64,000 nucleotides of DNA, taken from contig CAWFLX010000024.1 in assembly GCA_963816775.1 (NCBI GenBank), forward strand, positions 1 to 64,000, given 5' to 3'. Every line of letters starts with the position of its first letter. The stretch's first letter is position 1. This DNA comes from JAFAXD01 sp963816775 (GTDB lineage: Bacteria; Pseudomonadota; Alphaproteobacteria; Rhizobiales; Xanthobacteraceae). The notes below the pieces were generated by a model. The model was not told the DNA's origin and ran no database searches. It was given only the letters and a program-made list of their open reading frames with translations. A program made the position numbers and the translations under genes. Of this stretch, positions 55,156 to 64,000 are shown in pieces.

Positions 55156-55581
55156 ATGCGCCACGGCAACGCCCACCGCAAGCTCAACCGCACGGCGGAG
55201 CATCGCCGCGCCATGTTCGCCAACATGGCGGCCGCGCTGATCAAGCACGAGCAGATCACCACGACCTTGCCGAAGGCGAAGGATCTGCGGCCGATCGTCG
55301 AGAAGCTCGTCACGCTGGGCAAGCGCGGCGGCCTGCATGCGCGCCGGCAAGCGATCGCCGAGATTCGTGACGCTGCCATCGTCAAGAAGCTGTTTGACGT
55401 GATCGGCCCGCGCTACCAGAGCCGCAACGGTGGTTATACGCGCGTGCTCAAGGCTGGTTACCGCTATGGGGACTCCGCGCCGGTCGCGGTGATCGAGTTC
55501 GTCGACCGCGACGTCGACGCCAAGGGCCTCGATTCCGGCCCGGTGCAGGAAAAGGCCGCCGCCGAGGCGCCGGCCGCGTGA
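55156..55581 (+). CDS. rplQ: 50S ribosomal protein L17
   Basis: The 141-residue product starts MRHGNAHRKLNRTAEHRRAM and contains TTLPKAKDLRPIVEKLVTLG. Lengthened C-terminal tail (PVQEKAAAEAPAA) is usual here. It ends the alpha operon; a large repeat follows. Confidence 0.96.
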   Translation: MRHGNAHRKLNRTAEHRRAMFANMAAALIKHEQITTTLPKAKDLRPIVEKLVTLGKRGGLHARRQAIAEIRDAAIVKKLFDVIGPRYQSRNGGYTRVLKAGYRYGDSAPVAVIEFVDRDVDAKGLDSGPVQEKAAAEAPAA

Positions 55582-55605
55582 TTTAGAGCCTAAGCTGGCG
55601 CATTT

Positions 55606-55745
55606 GGCCGTCCTTCGAGACGCCTGGTCCTGTGGACCAGGCTCCTCAGGACGAGGGCTGTGTTCGTGGCCCGCGACACGTGCCACCCACCGCGGCCTCT
55701 TCCTGAAGAGGCCGCGCGTTAGCGCGGCCGTCTCGAAGGATGGCC
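55606..55745. repeat. long inverted intergenic repeat (CCTTCGAGACG type), copy 1
   Basis: The ends GGCCGTCCTTCGAGACG and CGTCTCGAAGGATGGCC are inverted. Internal hairpins CCTGGTCC/GGACCAGG and GCGGCCTCTT/AAGAGGCCGC are present. This element type is well known in Bradyrhizobium-like genomes (memory). The related copy is at 63154. Confidence 0.78.
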
Positions 55746-55766
55746 ACAAGCTCCATCGATACCGCC

Positions 55767-55795
55767 CTTCAAATGGCTAGATCGCGCCGCTATAT
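55767..55795 (+). promoter_or_regulatory. possible heat-shock (RpoH-type) promoter of the HtrA gene
   Basis: CTTCAA (55767-55772), 17 bases, CTATAT (55790-55795), about 28 bases before the ATG. It partly matches the alphaproteobacterial RpoH pattern CTTG-N17-CYTATNT. A heat-shock protease gene is a plausible target. Confidence 0.35.
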
Positions 55796-55823
55796 CTGCG
55801 GGCTTTTAAATCGGTATAGGCCC

Positions 55824-57221
55824 ATGACTTCAGCACCGCGCTCGCTTGTGACCGCGTTCCTGCCGCTCCTTGCCGCCACATTCGCCATCCCGGCCTCCGC
55901 ACAGGATCGGGCGGTGCCGGCCTCGCCCGCGCAGCTCACGCTCTCCTACGCGCCGGTGGTGAAGCGGGTGGCCCCGGCGGTGGTCAACGTCTACGCCGCC
56001 AAGACCGTCACCAACCGCAATCCGCTGTTCGACGATCCCCTGTTCCGCCGCTTCTTCGGCGGGCCGGATGGCCCGCAGGTGCAGCGCTCGCTCGGCTCCG
56101 GCGTCATCGTCGATCCGAGCGGCCTGGTCGTGACCAATCATCACGTCATCGAGGGCGCCGACGAGGTCAAGGTTTCGCTCGCGGACAAGCGTGAGATCGC
56201 GGCCGAGGTGGTGCTGCGCGACGCCCGCTCCGATCTCGCGGTGCTGCGGCTCAAGGACAACGAGCGCTTTGCGGCGATCGACCTCGGCGATTCCGATGCG
56301 CTTCAGGTCGGCGACGTGGTGCTCGCAATCGGCAACCCGTTCGCGGTCGGCCAGACCGTCACCCACGGTATCGTGTCGGCGGTTGCGCGCACTCAGGTCG
56401 GCATCACCGACTATCAGTTCTTCATTCAGACCGACGCCGCCATCAATCCCGGCAATTCCGGCGGCGCGCTTGTCGATCTCAACGGCAAGCTGGTCGGAAT
56501 CAACACCGCGATCTACTCGCGCAGCGGCGGCTCGATCGGCATCGGCTTTGCGATCCCGGTCAACATGGTGCGGGTGGTCATCGCCTCCGCCAAGGGTGGC
56601 GGTAGCGTGGTGCGTCGGCCGTGGCTCGGCGCCAAGCTGCAGGCCGTGACGCCGGAAATCGCTGACAGCCTCGGCCTCAAGCGGCCGGCGGGAGCGCTTG
56701 TCGCCGGCGTGAGCAACAATAGTCCGGCGGCGCGCGCCGGTCTCAAGACCGGCGATCTGATCGTTGCCGTCGACACCCAGCCGGTCGACGACCCGAATGC
56801 ATTCGATTACCGCTTTGCCACCAAGCCGCTCGGCGGCCAGACCCAGATCGTGGTCGTGCGCAACGGGCGTGAGACCAGGCTCGTGATCGCGCTGCAAAGC
56901 GCGCCGGAGGCGCCGCGCGAAGAGCTGGTGATCCAGTCGCGCTCGCCGTTCCTGGGCGTGAAAGTTGCCAACCTGTCGCCCGCGCTCGCCGAGGAGCTCA
57001 AGCTCGATCCCGCGACCGAAGGCGTCGCGATTGTCGACATTGCCAGCGGGTCGATTGCCGAAAGCCTCGGGTTTCAGCGCGGCGACGTGGTGCTGAGCGT
57101 CAACAACACCGCGATCGCGCACACCCGTGATCTCGACCGCGCCACCCGCGACCAGAGCCGTCTGTGGCGGATCAGCGTATCCCGCAATGGCCAGCAAATG
57201 TCGGTTGTCTTCGGCGGGTGA
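55824..57221 (+). CDS. periplasmic HtrA/DegP-like serine protease
   Basis: I chose the ATG at 55824; a longer frame runs into the repeat. The 465-residue product has a signal peptide (1-27, SAQD), a trypsin-like domain with His107 (VTNHHVIEGA), Asp137 (ARSDLAVLRL) and Ser212 (PGNSGGALVD), and two PDZ domains (about 285-375 and 385-465). It degrades misfolded envelope proteins. It is divergent in role from its ribosomal neighbours but the order before rarA is common in this group. Confidence 0.92.
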   Translation: MTSAPRSLVTAFLPLLAATFAIPASAQDRAVPASPAQLTLSYAPVVKRVAPAVVNVYAAKTVTNRNPLFDDPLFRRFFGGPDGPQVQRSLGSGVIVDPSGLVVTNHHVIEGADEVKVSLADKREIAAEVVLRDARSDLAVLRLKDNERFAAIDLGDSDALQVGDVVLAIGNPFAVGQTVTHGIVSAVARTQVGITDYQFFIQTDAAINPGNSGGALVDLNGKLVGINTAIYSRSGGSIGIGFAIPVNMVRVVIASAKGGGSVVRRPWLGAKLQAVTPEIADSLGLKRPAGALVAGVSNNSPAARAGLKTGDLIVAVDTQPVDDPNAFDYRFATKPLGGQTQIVVVRNGRETRLVIALQSAPEAPREELVIQSRSPFLGVKVANLSPALAEELKLDPATEGVAIVDIASGSIAESLGFQRGDVVLSVNNTAIAHTRDLDRATRDQSRLWRISVSRNGQQMSVVFGG

Positions 57222-57297
57222 GGTTTGGCGGCCTCCATAGGTCGTAGAAACGCCGCTGCCGAAGCACTAGCTTAGGCGGCGGAGAAATATCGGTCCC

Positions 57298-58632
57298 ATG
57301 ACCTCTCGACCGAAATCGCGAGGGCCAAGCCTGTTCGCCGCCGCCGGGCTTGACCAGGGGGCGCCGCGGCCGCTCGCCGACAAGCTGCGGCCGCGCGATC
57401 TCGGCGAAGTGGTCGGCCAGGATCAACTGCTCGGCCCCGACGGCGCGCTCTCCCGCATGCTCGCGACCCGCACGCTCGGCTCGCTGATCTTCTGGGGGCC
57501 GCCCGGCACCGGCAAGACCACGGTGGCGCGGCTGCTGGCCGATGCCACCGAGCTCACGTTCGAGCAGATCTCGGCGATTTTTTCCGGCGTTGCCGATCTC
57601 AAGAAGGTGTTCGACGCGGCGCGCGCGCGCCGCGAGGTCGGGCAGGGCACCTTGCTGTTCGTCGACGAGATCCATCGCTTCAACCGCGCCCAGCAGGACT
57701 TTTTCCTGCCGGTCATGGAGGACGGAACCATCGTGCTGGTGGGCGCGACCACCGAAAATCCTTCCTTCGAACTGATCGCACCGCTCCTGTCGCGCGCCCG
57801 CGTGCTGGTGTTCAAGTCGCTCGATGCGGCTGCGCTCGAAAAACTCCTGGCGCGTGCCGAAGCGATCGAGGGCAAGGCCTTGCCGCTCGATCCCGAGGCG
57901 CGCGCCTCGCTGATCCGCATGGCCGACGGCGACGGCCGCGCCGCGCTCACGCTCGCCGAGGAAGTCTGGCGTGCCGCGCGCGAAGGCGAAGTGTTTGACG
58001 CGGCCAAGCTGCAGGAGGTCGTGCAGCGGCGCGCGCCGATCTACGACAAGAAGCAGGATGGCCACTACAACCTGATCTCGGCCCTGCACAAGTCGGTGCG
58101 TGGCTCCGATCCGGACGCCGCGCTTTATTATCTCGCACGCATGCTCGACGCCGGCGAGGACCCGCTCTACCTCGCGCGCCGCGTGGTACGGATGGCGGTC
58201 GAGGATATCGGGCTTGCCGATCCCCAGGCGCTCGTTGTCGCCAATGCGGCCAAGGACGCATATGACTTCCTCGGCAGCCCGGAAGGCGAGCTCGCGATTG
58301 CCGAGGCGGTGATCTATGTCGCGACCGCGCCCAAATCGAACGCCGCCTATGTGGCGTTCGGCGCCGCCAAGCGCACCGCCAAGGAGGCGGGTTCGCTGCT
58401 GCCGCCCAAGCACATTCTCAACGCGCCGACCCGCCTGATGAAGGACGAGGGTTACGGCTCGGGCTACGACTACGACCATGATGCGCCGGACGCGTTCTCC
58501 GGCCAGGACTATTTCCCGGAAGCACTCGGCCGTCAGACCTTCTACGACCCGCCTGAGCGCGGGTTCGAGCGCGAGATCAAGAAGCGGCTGGAGTACTGGG
58601 CAAAGCTACGGCGCGAGCGGGGCGGCGGTTGA
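57298..58632 (+). CDS. rarA: replication-associated recombination protein A
   Basis: The 444-residue AAA+ ATPase has Walker A GPPGTGKTTVARLLA, Walker B LLFVDEIHRFNRAQQD and the C-terminal tetramerisation region (LPPKHILNAPTRLMKDEG). RarA (MgsA) acts at stalled forks with SSB. Its last 27 bases overlap the convergent septation gene. Confidence 0.93.
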   Translation: MTSRPKSRGPSLFAAAGLDQGAPRPLADKLRPRDLGEVVGQDQLLGPDGALSRMLATRTLGSLIFWGPPGTGKTTVARLLADATELTFEQISAIFSGVADLKKVFDAARARREVGQGTLLFVDEIHRFNRAQQDFFLPVMEDGTIVLVGATTENPSFELIAPLLSRARVLVFKSLDAAALEKLLARAEAIEGKALPLDPEARASLIRMADGDGRAALTLAEEVWRAAREGEVFDAAKLQEVVQRRAPIYDKKQDGHYNLISALHKSVRGSDPDAALYYLARMLDAGEDPLYLARRVVRMAVEDIGLADPQALVVANAAKDAYDFLGSPEGELAIAEAVIYVATAPKSNAAYVAFGAAKRTAKEAGSLLPPKHILNAPTRLMKDEGYGSGYDYDHDAPDAFSGQDYFPEALGRQTFYDPPERGFEREIKKRLEYWAKLRRERGGG

Positions 58633-59193
58633 TTTGGCCGCGGCTGCGTTGAGCCGCAGCTTGCGGCGAACCAGGATCTGGATCAGCGCAAACTGGATCA
58701 GGAACGCCACCACCTTGGCGCCGACCGCGCCGAGCGAGATGAACCACGCCCACACCTCGATGCTGTAGCGGCTGGCGATGACGAGATTGGCGAGGCCAAG
58801 CACAATCATCAGCGCGGCCCAGGCATAACCCGACGCGACCAGCACGCGCTCCGGCACGTTCTCTCTGACGACATCGGGCATGTAGCGCTTGAGCCAGCCC
58901 GGCCGCAGCATCACCACCGCGATCGCGAAATGGATCACGCTCGGCTTCGCCATGATGAAACGGCTGTCGTCGGTGATCAGCGTTGCGCCGCCCAGCGCGA
59001 TTGCAAACCCGAGGCTCAGCCACCCCATGGCGTCGAGCGTGCGGCCGCGGCGCTTGAGCAGCACGAACTGGCCGACACCCACGACGATCGCGAGGATCAC
59101 CGCCAGATAGAGATTTCCGGTCGCGAAATACGCGATCAGGAAGACGATCGTCGACAGGAAATCTTCGGCGAGCTGATAAAGCGCGGTTTGCAT
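58606..59193 (-). CDS. YciB/IspA-like septation membrane protein
   Basis: The 195-residue product has five to six membrane helices (LAEDFLSTIVFLIAYFATGN, LAVILAIVVGVGQFVLL). The pattern FLPVIIFFIAYK-like at the start and DSRFIMAKPSVIHF in the middle match the septation protein A group. Its exact role in division is poorly defined. It overlaps rarA. Confidence 0.75.
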   Translation of the reverse strand: MQTALYQLAEDFLSTIVFLIAYFATGNLYLAVILAIVVGVGQFVLLKRRGRTLDAMGWLSLGFAIALGGATLITDDSRFIMAKPSVIHFAIAVVMLRPGWLKRYMPDVVRENVPERVLVASGYAWAALMIVLGLANLVIASRYSIEVWAWFISLGAVGAKVVAFLIQFALIQILVRRKLRLNAAAAKSTAAPLAP

Positions 59194-59349
59194 CGGCGCC
59201 GGTTCGACTGGTCTGGCGCCGAGACGCTATCAGAGCGGCGATCCCGGTGCGACCCGGCCGTTCGGGCGGGTTGCTAGTCGTCGAAGAGCGCCAGCAGTGA
59301 TCGGCAGAATGCGTGACGGGCGGCGCTTTTTCGGCTACGCGTGCGCCTC

Positions 59350-60513
59350 ATGAGACAGCGTAAGCCACGCGCCGGACCGCGCAGACCCGATCGCAATCGA
59401 TCGAAACCTCGATCGCAGGCCAGAGCCGGAGCACAGGCTGGCGAGCGGCGCGGCCCCGATCGACCGGCGCGGCCGCCCGCAGGCGCCGCGCATCAGGGTG
59501 CCGAGCCCGCGCCTCCACCGCCGATCGCAACCGGCGTCCAAACAATGGCGGTCACGCCGGACGAGGCCGGCATGCGGGTCGACCGGTTCCTGGAGGCGAA
59601 GTTTCCGGGTCTCTCGTTCTCCCACATCCAGCGCGTCATCCGCAAAGGCGAGCTGCGCGTCAACGGTAAGCGCGTCGACGGCAAGGATCGCCTGAGCGCC
59701 GGGCAATCGGTGCGCATCCCGCCGCTGCGGCTCGAGGCAAAACCAGCGCCTGGTTCGGAAGAGGATGCGAAGACGCGCGCGTTCCTCAAGTCGATTACGC
59801 TCTACGAGGACGCCGACGTGCTGGTGCTCAACAAGCCGATCGGGCTTGCGGTGCAGGGCGGCTCCGGCATGGTCAAGCATATCGACGGCATGCTGGACAG
59901 TTTGCGGGACAAGGAGGGCCAGCGCCCGCGCCTTGTGCATCGGCTCGACCGCGACACCTCGGGCTGCCTGTTGGTGGCGAAGACCCGCTTCGCCGCCTCC
60001 GCGCTGGCGAAAACCTTTCGCACCCGCACCGCGCGCAAGATCTACTGGGCGGCGGTGGCGGGCGTCCCCAAACCGAAGCAGGGCCGCATCTCGACCTTTC
60101 TCGCCAAGGACGAGCGCGAGGATGAATCCGTCATGCGCATCGCGCGCCACGGCGAGGAAGGTGCGAGCCACGCGGTCACCTATTACGCGGTGGTCGAGAC
60201 CGCGGGCCAGCAGCTCGCGTTCGTCTCGCTCAAGCCGGTGACCGGGCGTACTCACCAGCTGCGCGCCCACATGGCGCACATCGGTCACGCAATCTTGGGT
60301 GATGCGAAATACTTCGCGAAGGAGAATTGGGAGCTGCCGGGCGGCATCCAGAACCGCCTGCATCTCCTGGCGCGCCGGATCGTTGTTCCGCATCCACGCG
60401 GCGGAGTGATCGACGTGACCGCGCCGCTACCCGCGCACATGCAGCAGACTTTCAATCTGCTCGGCTTTGACGCCAAGCGCTACGATCCGATCGTCGAAGC
60501 GCCGGAGGAATAG
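59350..60513 (+). CDS. RluC/RluD-family pseudouridine synthase
   Basis: From the ATG at 59350 the product has about 387 residues. The first 65 are arginine/proline-rich and probably disordered. The S4 domain (AGMRVDRFLEAKFPGLSFSH) and the catalytic motif HRLDRDTSGCLLVAKT follow, the Asp in RLDRD making pseudouridine. The ATG at 59545 would remove the tail. It makes pseudouridines in 23S rRNA; site not determined. Its end overlaps the convergent cyclase gene. Confidence 0.85.
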   Translation: MRQRKPRAGPRRPDRNRSKPRSQARAGAQAGERRGPDRPARPPAGAAHQGAEPAPPPPIATGVQTMAVTPDEAGMRVDRFLEAKFPGLSFSHIQRVIRKGELRVNGKRVDGKDRLSAGQSVRIPPLRLEAKPAPGSEEDAKTRAFLKSITLYEDADVLVLNKPIGLAVQGGSGMVKHIDGMLDSLRDKEGQRPRLVHRLDRDTSGCLLVAKTRFAASALAKTFRTRTARKIYWAAVAGVPKPKQGRISTFLAKDEREDESVMRIARHGEEGASHAVTYYAVVETAGQQLAFVSLKPVTGRTHQLRAHMAHIGHAILGDAKYFAKENWELPGGIQNRLHLLARRIVVPHPRGGVIDVTAPLPAHMQQTFNLLGFDAKRYDPIVEAPEE

Positions 60514-61806
60514 GTCGCGCCGGGCCGAGCTCCCGCACCGACAACCAACCCAAAAATCTCCCTTGCCTCACGCACGCCGCGCAGGTCATGCCGGCCAAGC
60601 GGTTCGAGCCGCCTGCGGTCCGTCATTGACGCCGCAAACTCGGCGGTGAGCAGCAAGTTGCGCCCCAATGGCTCGCACAGCGCCTCGATGCGCGCGACCT
60701 CGTTGACCGCAGGTCCGATCACCGTGAAGTCGAGCCGGTCGACCGCGCCGACGTTGCCGTAGAGCACGTCGCCGAGATGCAGCGCGAGGTCGACCGTTGC
60801 GATCGGCTTGCCGGCCGCGCGCCGCGCCTCGTTGAGCGCAGCGATCGCCGTCATCGCTTCGGTTGCGGCGTCGAGCGCGCGGGCGCAGGTCGCATCCTGC
60901 GTCGCCTCCGAGCACGGGAAGATCGCGAGCATGCCGTCGCCCAGGAATTTGAGCACCTGGCCGTCGCGCGGACGCAGCGCGGCGGTCAGCGTTTCGAATA
61001 CCTCGTCGAGTAGCTCGATCAGGACCGGGCCGGGTGCCGCGTCGGCGATCGCGGTGAAGCCGCGAATGTCGGCGTACCAGAGCACGGCCCGGATGGTCTC
61101 GACCGAGCCGCGTTCGATCGCGCCGGCATGGACGCGCCGTCCGGCGTCGCCGCCCATATAGGCCTCGAGCAGGCTGCGTGCGATGGTGTGGCCGGCCTTC
61201 GCCATCATGGCAATGGACGCGGCCGGCAGCACGGCCCGCAACAACGTGATGTCGTCGTCGGCAAAGCCGTCCGCCCGGTCGGTCGCAAACGAATAGGCGA
61301 CGCCGGTTCCGCGTGACGGGTCGCCGTCGGGCCCGAAGCGGAAGAACTGCGCGAAATAGTCGGTGGCACCGGCGGCGGCGAGGCTCTTGAGAACCGGAAA
61401 ATCAAGCTGCGCGTCCGCGTGCCTTCGAGACGCCGGCGCATCGATGCGGCACGCGTCGTCGGATGACCCGGGTTTGATTGATGAGAAAGCGGAACGGGCT
61501 CTCGACCCAGTCCGGGTTGGTGTCGACGCCACGCCCAAATCGGTCGTACTCGATCGCGTTGAGGTCGCGCCGCCACGTGTAACCATAACCGCCCCATTGC
61601 GGATGCAGCGTGCGCATCCCGGCAAATCCCCGCCACAGCGGCAGGCCGGCGACGACAAGCCGCTGACAGAAGCCGTCGAACAGCACATCGACAGCAGCGC
61701 CGCGCAAGCCTTGCCGCACCGCCCAGATGTGAACGTCGATGATCTTGCGCCCGAGCGCTGGGTCGAGGCTCAGGACGTGCAGCGGCGGTTCAGGTGCGTG
61801 CGGCAT
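60480..61806 (-). pseudogene. class III adenylate/guanylate cyclase, interrupted by frameshifts
   Basis: Three frames must be joined. The N-terminal frame (61806 to about 61440) has LWRGFAGMRTLHPQWGGYGY and NPDWVESPFRFLINQ. A short middle frame has MRRRLEGT. The last frame runs from AQLDFPVLKSLAAAG to the stop. The C-terminal class III cyclase domain is intact: VLWYADIRGFTAIAD and FLGDGMLAIF (metal Asp residues), GPAVNEVARIEALCE. The N-terminal part is typical of rhizobial cyclases. Two single-base shifts near 61404 and 61438 suggest either a decayed gene or sequence errors. Confidence 0.75.
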
Positions 61807-61913
61807 GTTCACCTACTCAATGCTCGTCCTCGGGAGCCTGACCCAGGGAGCCAAGCGTCACGCAGGATGAGGTCCGGAAAGTGTGAAACACAAGCGGCCG
61901 ATCCGCCACCCGG

Positions 61914-63128
61914 TCATCTGGCCGGCGCCACCACCGGCAGGTTTGCAATGGCCCGCAGCCCGGGGCGCTCACGCCAGCGGATCTGCGCCTCCGGAACGGC
62001 GAGTGCGAGCTGCGGCCAGCGCCGGAACAAAGCCTCAAGCGCGCATTTGGCTTCGATGCGCGCGAGCTGGTGGCCGAGACAGAAGTGGATGCCGGTTCCA
62101 AACGAGAGATGCCGGTTGGAACGACGTTCGAGGTCGAGCCGTTCCGGATGCTCGTTCGCGTTCGGATCCATGTTGGCGGCCGCCAGCATGGCCATGATCT
62201 TCTCGCCCTTCTTGATCCGCACGCCGCCGAGCTCCACGTCGTGACGCGCAAAGCGCGGCTTGGTGACCTGCACGGGCGAGACGAAACGCAGGAACTCCTC
62301 GATGGCGAGGTTGGCGCGGCTCCAATCGGCGGCGAGCCAGTCGCGCAGGCTCGGGTTGCGCAACAGTTCGAAGACCGATCCGCTGATCAAGTGCATGGTG
62401 GTCTCGCTGCCGGCGCCCAGCAGCAGGAAAACCATCGCCACCATTTCGCGCGCGCTGATGCGCTGGCCCTCCTTCTCAACACGAACGATTTCCGCGATCA
62501 GCCCTTCGCCGCCTTGCTTGCGCACGATCTCGAGGCGTCTTTCCAGATAGCGCCTCATGGACACGAGCGCGGGAAAGAGGCGAACGAGCCACCCCATCAT
62601 GCCGGTGATGCGGGTGAGGTTCTTAGTCCAAGCGATGAACGTCGGGCGGTCGTCCGGCGGCAGCCCCAGGAGCTCGCAGATGACCGACAGCGGCAGCTGA
62701 CGTGCATAGCGCTCGACCAGATCCGCGGGACTGCCGTCCGCAAACAAACGTGCGGCAAGGTCGTCGGCGAGCTTGAGAATATGCGGCTCCATGTCGAGGA
62801 TCGCGCGCCGCCGAAACGCTTCGTCCACGATGCTGCGCAGCCGAGTGTGGTCCGGCTCGTCCATCGTGAGCATGTTATCGGCAAGCGTGCGGATCATCCC
62901 GGGCATCCACCACCGCAGCCCGGCAACAGCGCCGCCTTCCTGGCGCAGCGTGAAGGTCGCGCTGTCCTTGAGCACGCGCGACGCCATCTCCTGTGTGGTG
63001 GTGATCCACACCTTGCCGACGATCGGGAACCGCACGTCAACGAGCGCTCCCGCCGCTCGCAACCGCGCCAGGCCGGCCGCGGGATCGCGCAAATAGTCCT
63101 GGTTGGCGAAATCGAATCGCTGCGTCAT
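61914..63128 (-). CDS. cytochrome P450
   Basis: The ATG at 63128 gives 404 residues starting MTQRFDFANQDYL. The I-helix GAGSETTMH, the K-helix EEFLRFVSP and the haem loop FGTGIHFCLGHQLARIEA with the ligand Cys are present. Soluble bacterial P450 with unknown substrate. No ferredoxin or reductase gene is next to it. A repeat lies upstream. Confidence 0.92.
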   Translation of the reverse strand: MTQRFDFANQDYLRDPAAGLARLRAAGALVDVRFPIVGKVWITTTQEMASRVLKDSATFTLRQEGGAVAGLRWWMPGMIRTLADNMLTMDEPDHTRLRSIVDEAFRRRAILDMEPHILKLADDLAARLFADGSPADLVERYARQLPLSVICELLGLPPDDRPTFIAWTKNLTRITGMMGWLVRLFPALVSMRRYLERRLEIVRKQGGEGLIAEIVRVEKEGQRISAREMVAMVFLLLGAGSETTMHLISGSVFELLRNPSLRDWLAADWSRANLAIEEFLRFVSPVQVTKPRFARHDVELGGVRIKKGEKIMAMLAAANMDPNANEHPERLDLERRSNRHLSFGTGIHFCLGHQLARIEAKCALEALFRRWPQLALAVPEAQIRWRERPGLRAIANLPVVAPAR

Positions 63129-63153
63129 GGCTGTTGCGATGCCGTTGCATCTT

Positions 63154-63279
63154 GCCATCCTTCGAGACGCGCCCTGCGGGCGCTCCTCAGGATGAGGACT
63201 GAACTTGCGGCGGGTGCGCGCCACAAACTCAGACCTCGTCCTGAGGAGCCTCGCGAAGCGAGGCGTCTCGAAGGACGGC
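63154..63279. repeat. long inverted intergenic repeat (CCTTCGAGACG type), copy 2
   Basis: GCCATCCTTCGAGACGC and GCGTCTCGAAGGACGGC are the inverted ends. GCCCTGCGGGC and CCTCGCGAAGCGAGG are inner hairpins, and CTCCTCAGGATGAGG pairs with CCTCGTCCTGAGGAG. The whole unit can form a long hairpin. Confidence 0.8.
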
Positions 63280-63340
63280 CATGCCCGCCCGCCAACATGG
63301 GGCGCGGGGCAGGGGACGCAATACCGCTTTGCAGGGATGG

Positions 63341-63997
63341 TTACTGCACGATCGCCATGTGGACCTTGGCCACGCCCTGGTCGATTATTCCCAGGCTCTC
63401 GGCTGCATAACGCGAGAGGTCGAGGACGCGGCCGTCGATATAGGGTCCGCGGTCATTGACCCGAACCATGACCGTCTTGCCGGTTTCCATATTGGTGACC
63501 TGAAGCCGGGTGCCGAACGGCAGGGTTCGGTGCGCGGCGGTCAATTGGCCCGGATCGAAGTGCTCGCCGTTCGCGGTTTTGATGCCCGTGCTGTAGAAGC
63601 TCGCGATTCCGGTCCCTTTGCTCTTGATTCGGACAATGTCGACGGCCCGGGGAGGCGCGGCCAGCCCATCCGGATCGGACCAGACTTCGGCCGTCGGGCT
63701 TGCCACCGGCCTTTGAATCGACGCCAGGCTCGCCATTCCGACCGACGGAAACCGCCGCCAATCCAGCACCAGCGATTCGAGCCGGTCTTGCCGCCCGAAT
63801 TCGCCTTCATCGAGCCCAGGGTCATTGCTGCCGACCGCAGCCGACATGAGGGCGGTGCCCGCAGCAATCGCCACGCCGGCGATCGCCAGAGTGATGGTTA
63901 TTTTGGGCCGGCGCATCCAGGCGTGCGAGACGAGCCTCGCGGTACCCAGACCAACGCGCTTGCAGAGCCCCAACCCTGCGGAAATCACGACTCGCAC
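63341..63997 (-). CDS. RlpA-like septal ring lytic transglycosylase, start uncertain
   Basis: The product has 218 residues if the GTG at 63997, three bases from the window edge, is the start; ATG at 63916 gives 191. A membrane or signal segment (ITLAIAGVAIAAGTALMSAA) is followed by a linker and the double-psi beta-barrel (GIASFYSTGIKTANGEHFDP, LTAAHRTLPFGTRLQV, VRVNDRGPYIDGRVLDLS). RlpA cleaves naked glycan strands during daughter-cell separation. No SPOR domain is present. The gene may extend beyond the window. Confidence 0.88.
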   Translation of the reverse strand: MRVVISAGLGLCKRVGLGTARLVSHAWMRRPKITITLAIAGVAIAAGTALMSAAVGSNDPGLDEGEFGRQDRLESLVLDWRRFPSVGMASLASIQRPVASPTAEVWSDPDGLAAPPRAVDIVRIKSKGTGIASFYSTGIKTANGEHFDPGQLTAAHRTLPFGTRLQVTNMETGKTVMVRVNDRGPYIDGRVLDLSRYAAESLGIIDQGVAKVHMAIVQ

Positions 63998-64000
63998 TCC

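Noticed and set aside
55740..55823. N-terminal extension of the HtrA protease
   Set aside because: It would start inside the inverted repeat and put 28 residues before a perfect signal peptide.

Overview
The window looks like the chromosome of a high-GC alphaproteobacterium of the order Hyphomicrobiales (Bradyrhizobium / Rhodopseudomonas / Pseudolabrys-like). This is inferred from three things: the order of the ribosomal-protein genes, the many small proteins of a Bradyrhizobium-like kind, and the intergenic palindromic repeats carrying GGCCGGG and CCTTCGAGACG motifs. No database search was possible, so the genus is a guess.

1-14,300 is an accessory region with lower GC, sparse coding and gene fragments. 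It holds a TIR-domain protein, a DUF3772-type mechanosensitive channel, a YafK-type L,D-transpeptidase, an isochorismatase-fold protein without its catalytic cysteine, a DoxX membrane protein and about ten very small proteins. Six copies of a dispersed 80-150 bp repeat, all in the same orientation, occur only here. The region ends at a tRNA-Thr(UGU) gene cut exactly after the anticodon loop (14259-14295), which suggests the edge of an integrated island.

14,300-21,250 is mostly minus strand: a tiny secreted peptide, a DUF4344 metallopeptidase, a secreted protein ending in eight copies of an aromatic 12-residue repeat (DFQDNWNVSYMK), a FixJ-type response regulator, acetoacetate decarboxylase, a frameshifted MHS-family transporter and the rRNA methyltransferase RlmB. 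The repeat protein, with its secreted metallopeptidase neighbour and the response regulator, is the strongest candidate for something undescribed.

21,250-55,600 is the translation and transcription core, all plus strand: tRNA-Tyr, tRNA-Gly, tRNA-Trp, secE-nusG, rplKA, rplJL, rpoBC, the str genes (rpsL, rpsG, fusA, tuf), S10, spc with secY and adk, and alpha (rpsM, rpsK, rpoA, rplQ). Palindromic repeats sit in four intergenic spaces of this cluster. rpoB is interrupted by a one-base shift that is most likely a sequence error. L15 carries an unusual acidic/basic/proline-rich tail of about 100 residues.

55,600-64,000 holds an HtrA/DegP-type protease, RarA, a YciB-like septation membrane protein, an RluC/RluD pseudouridine synthase, a multiply frameshifted class III cyclase, a cytochrome P450 and an RlpA-like protein.
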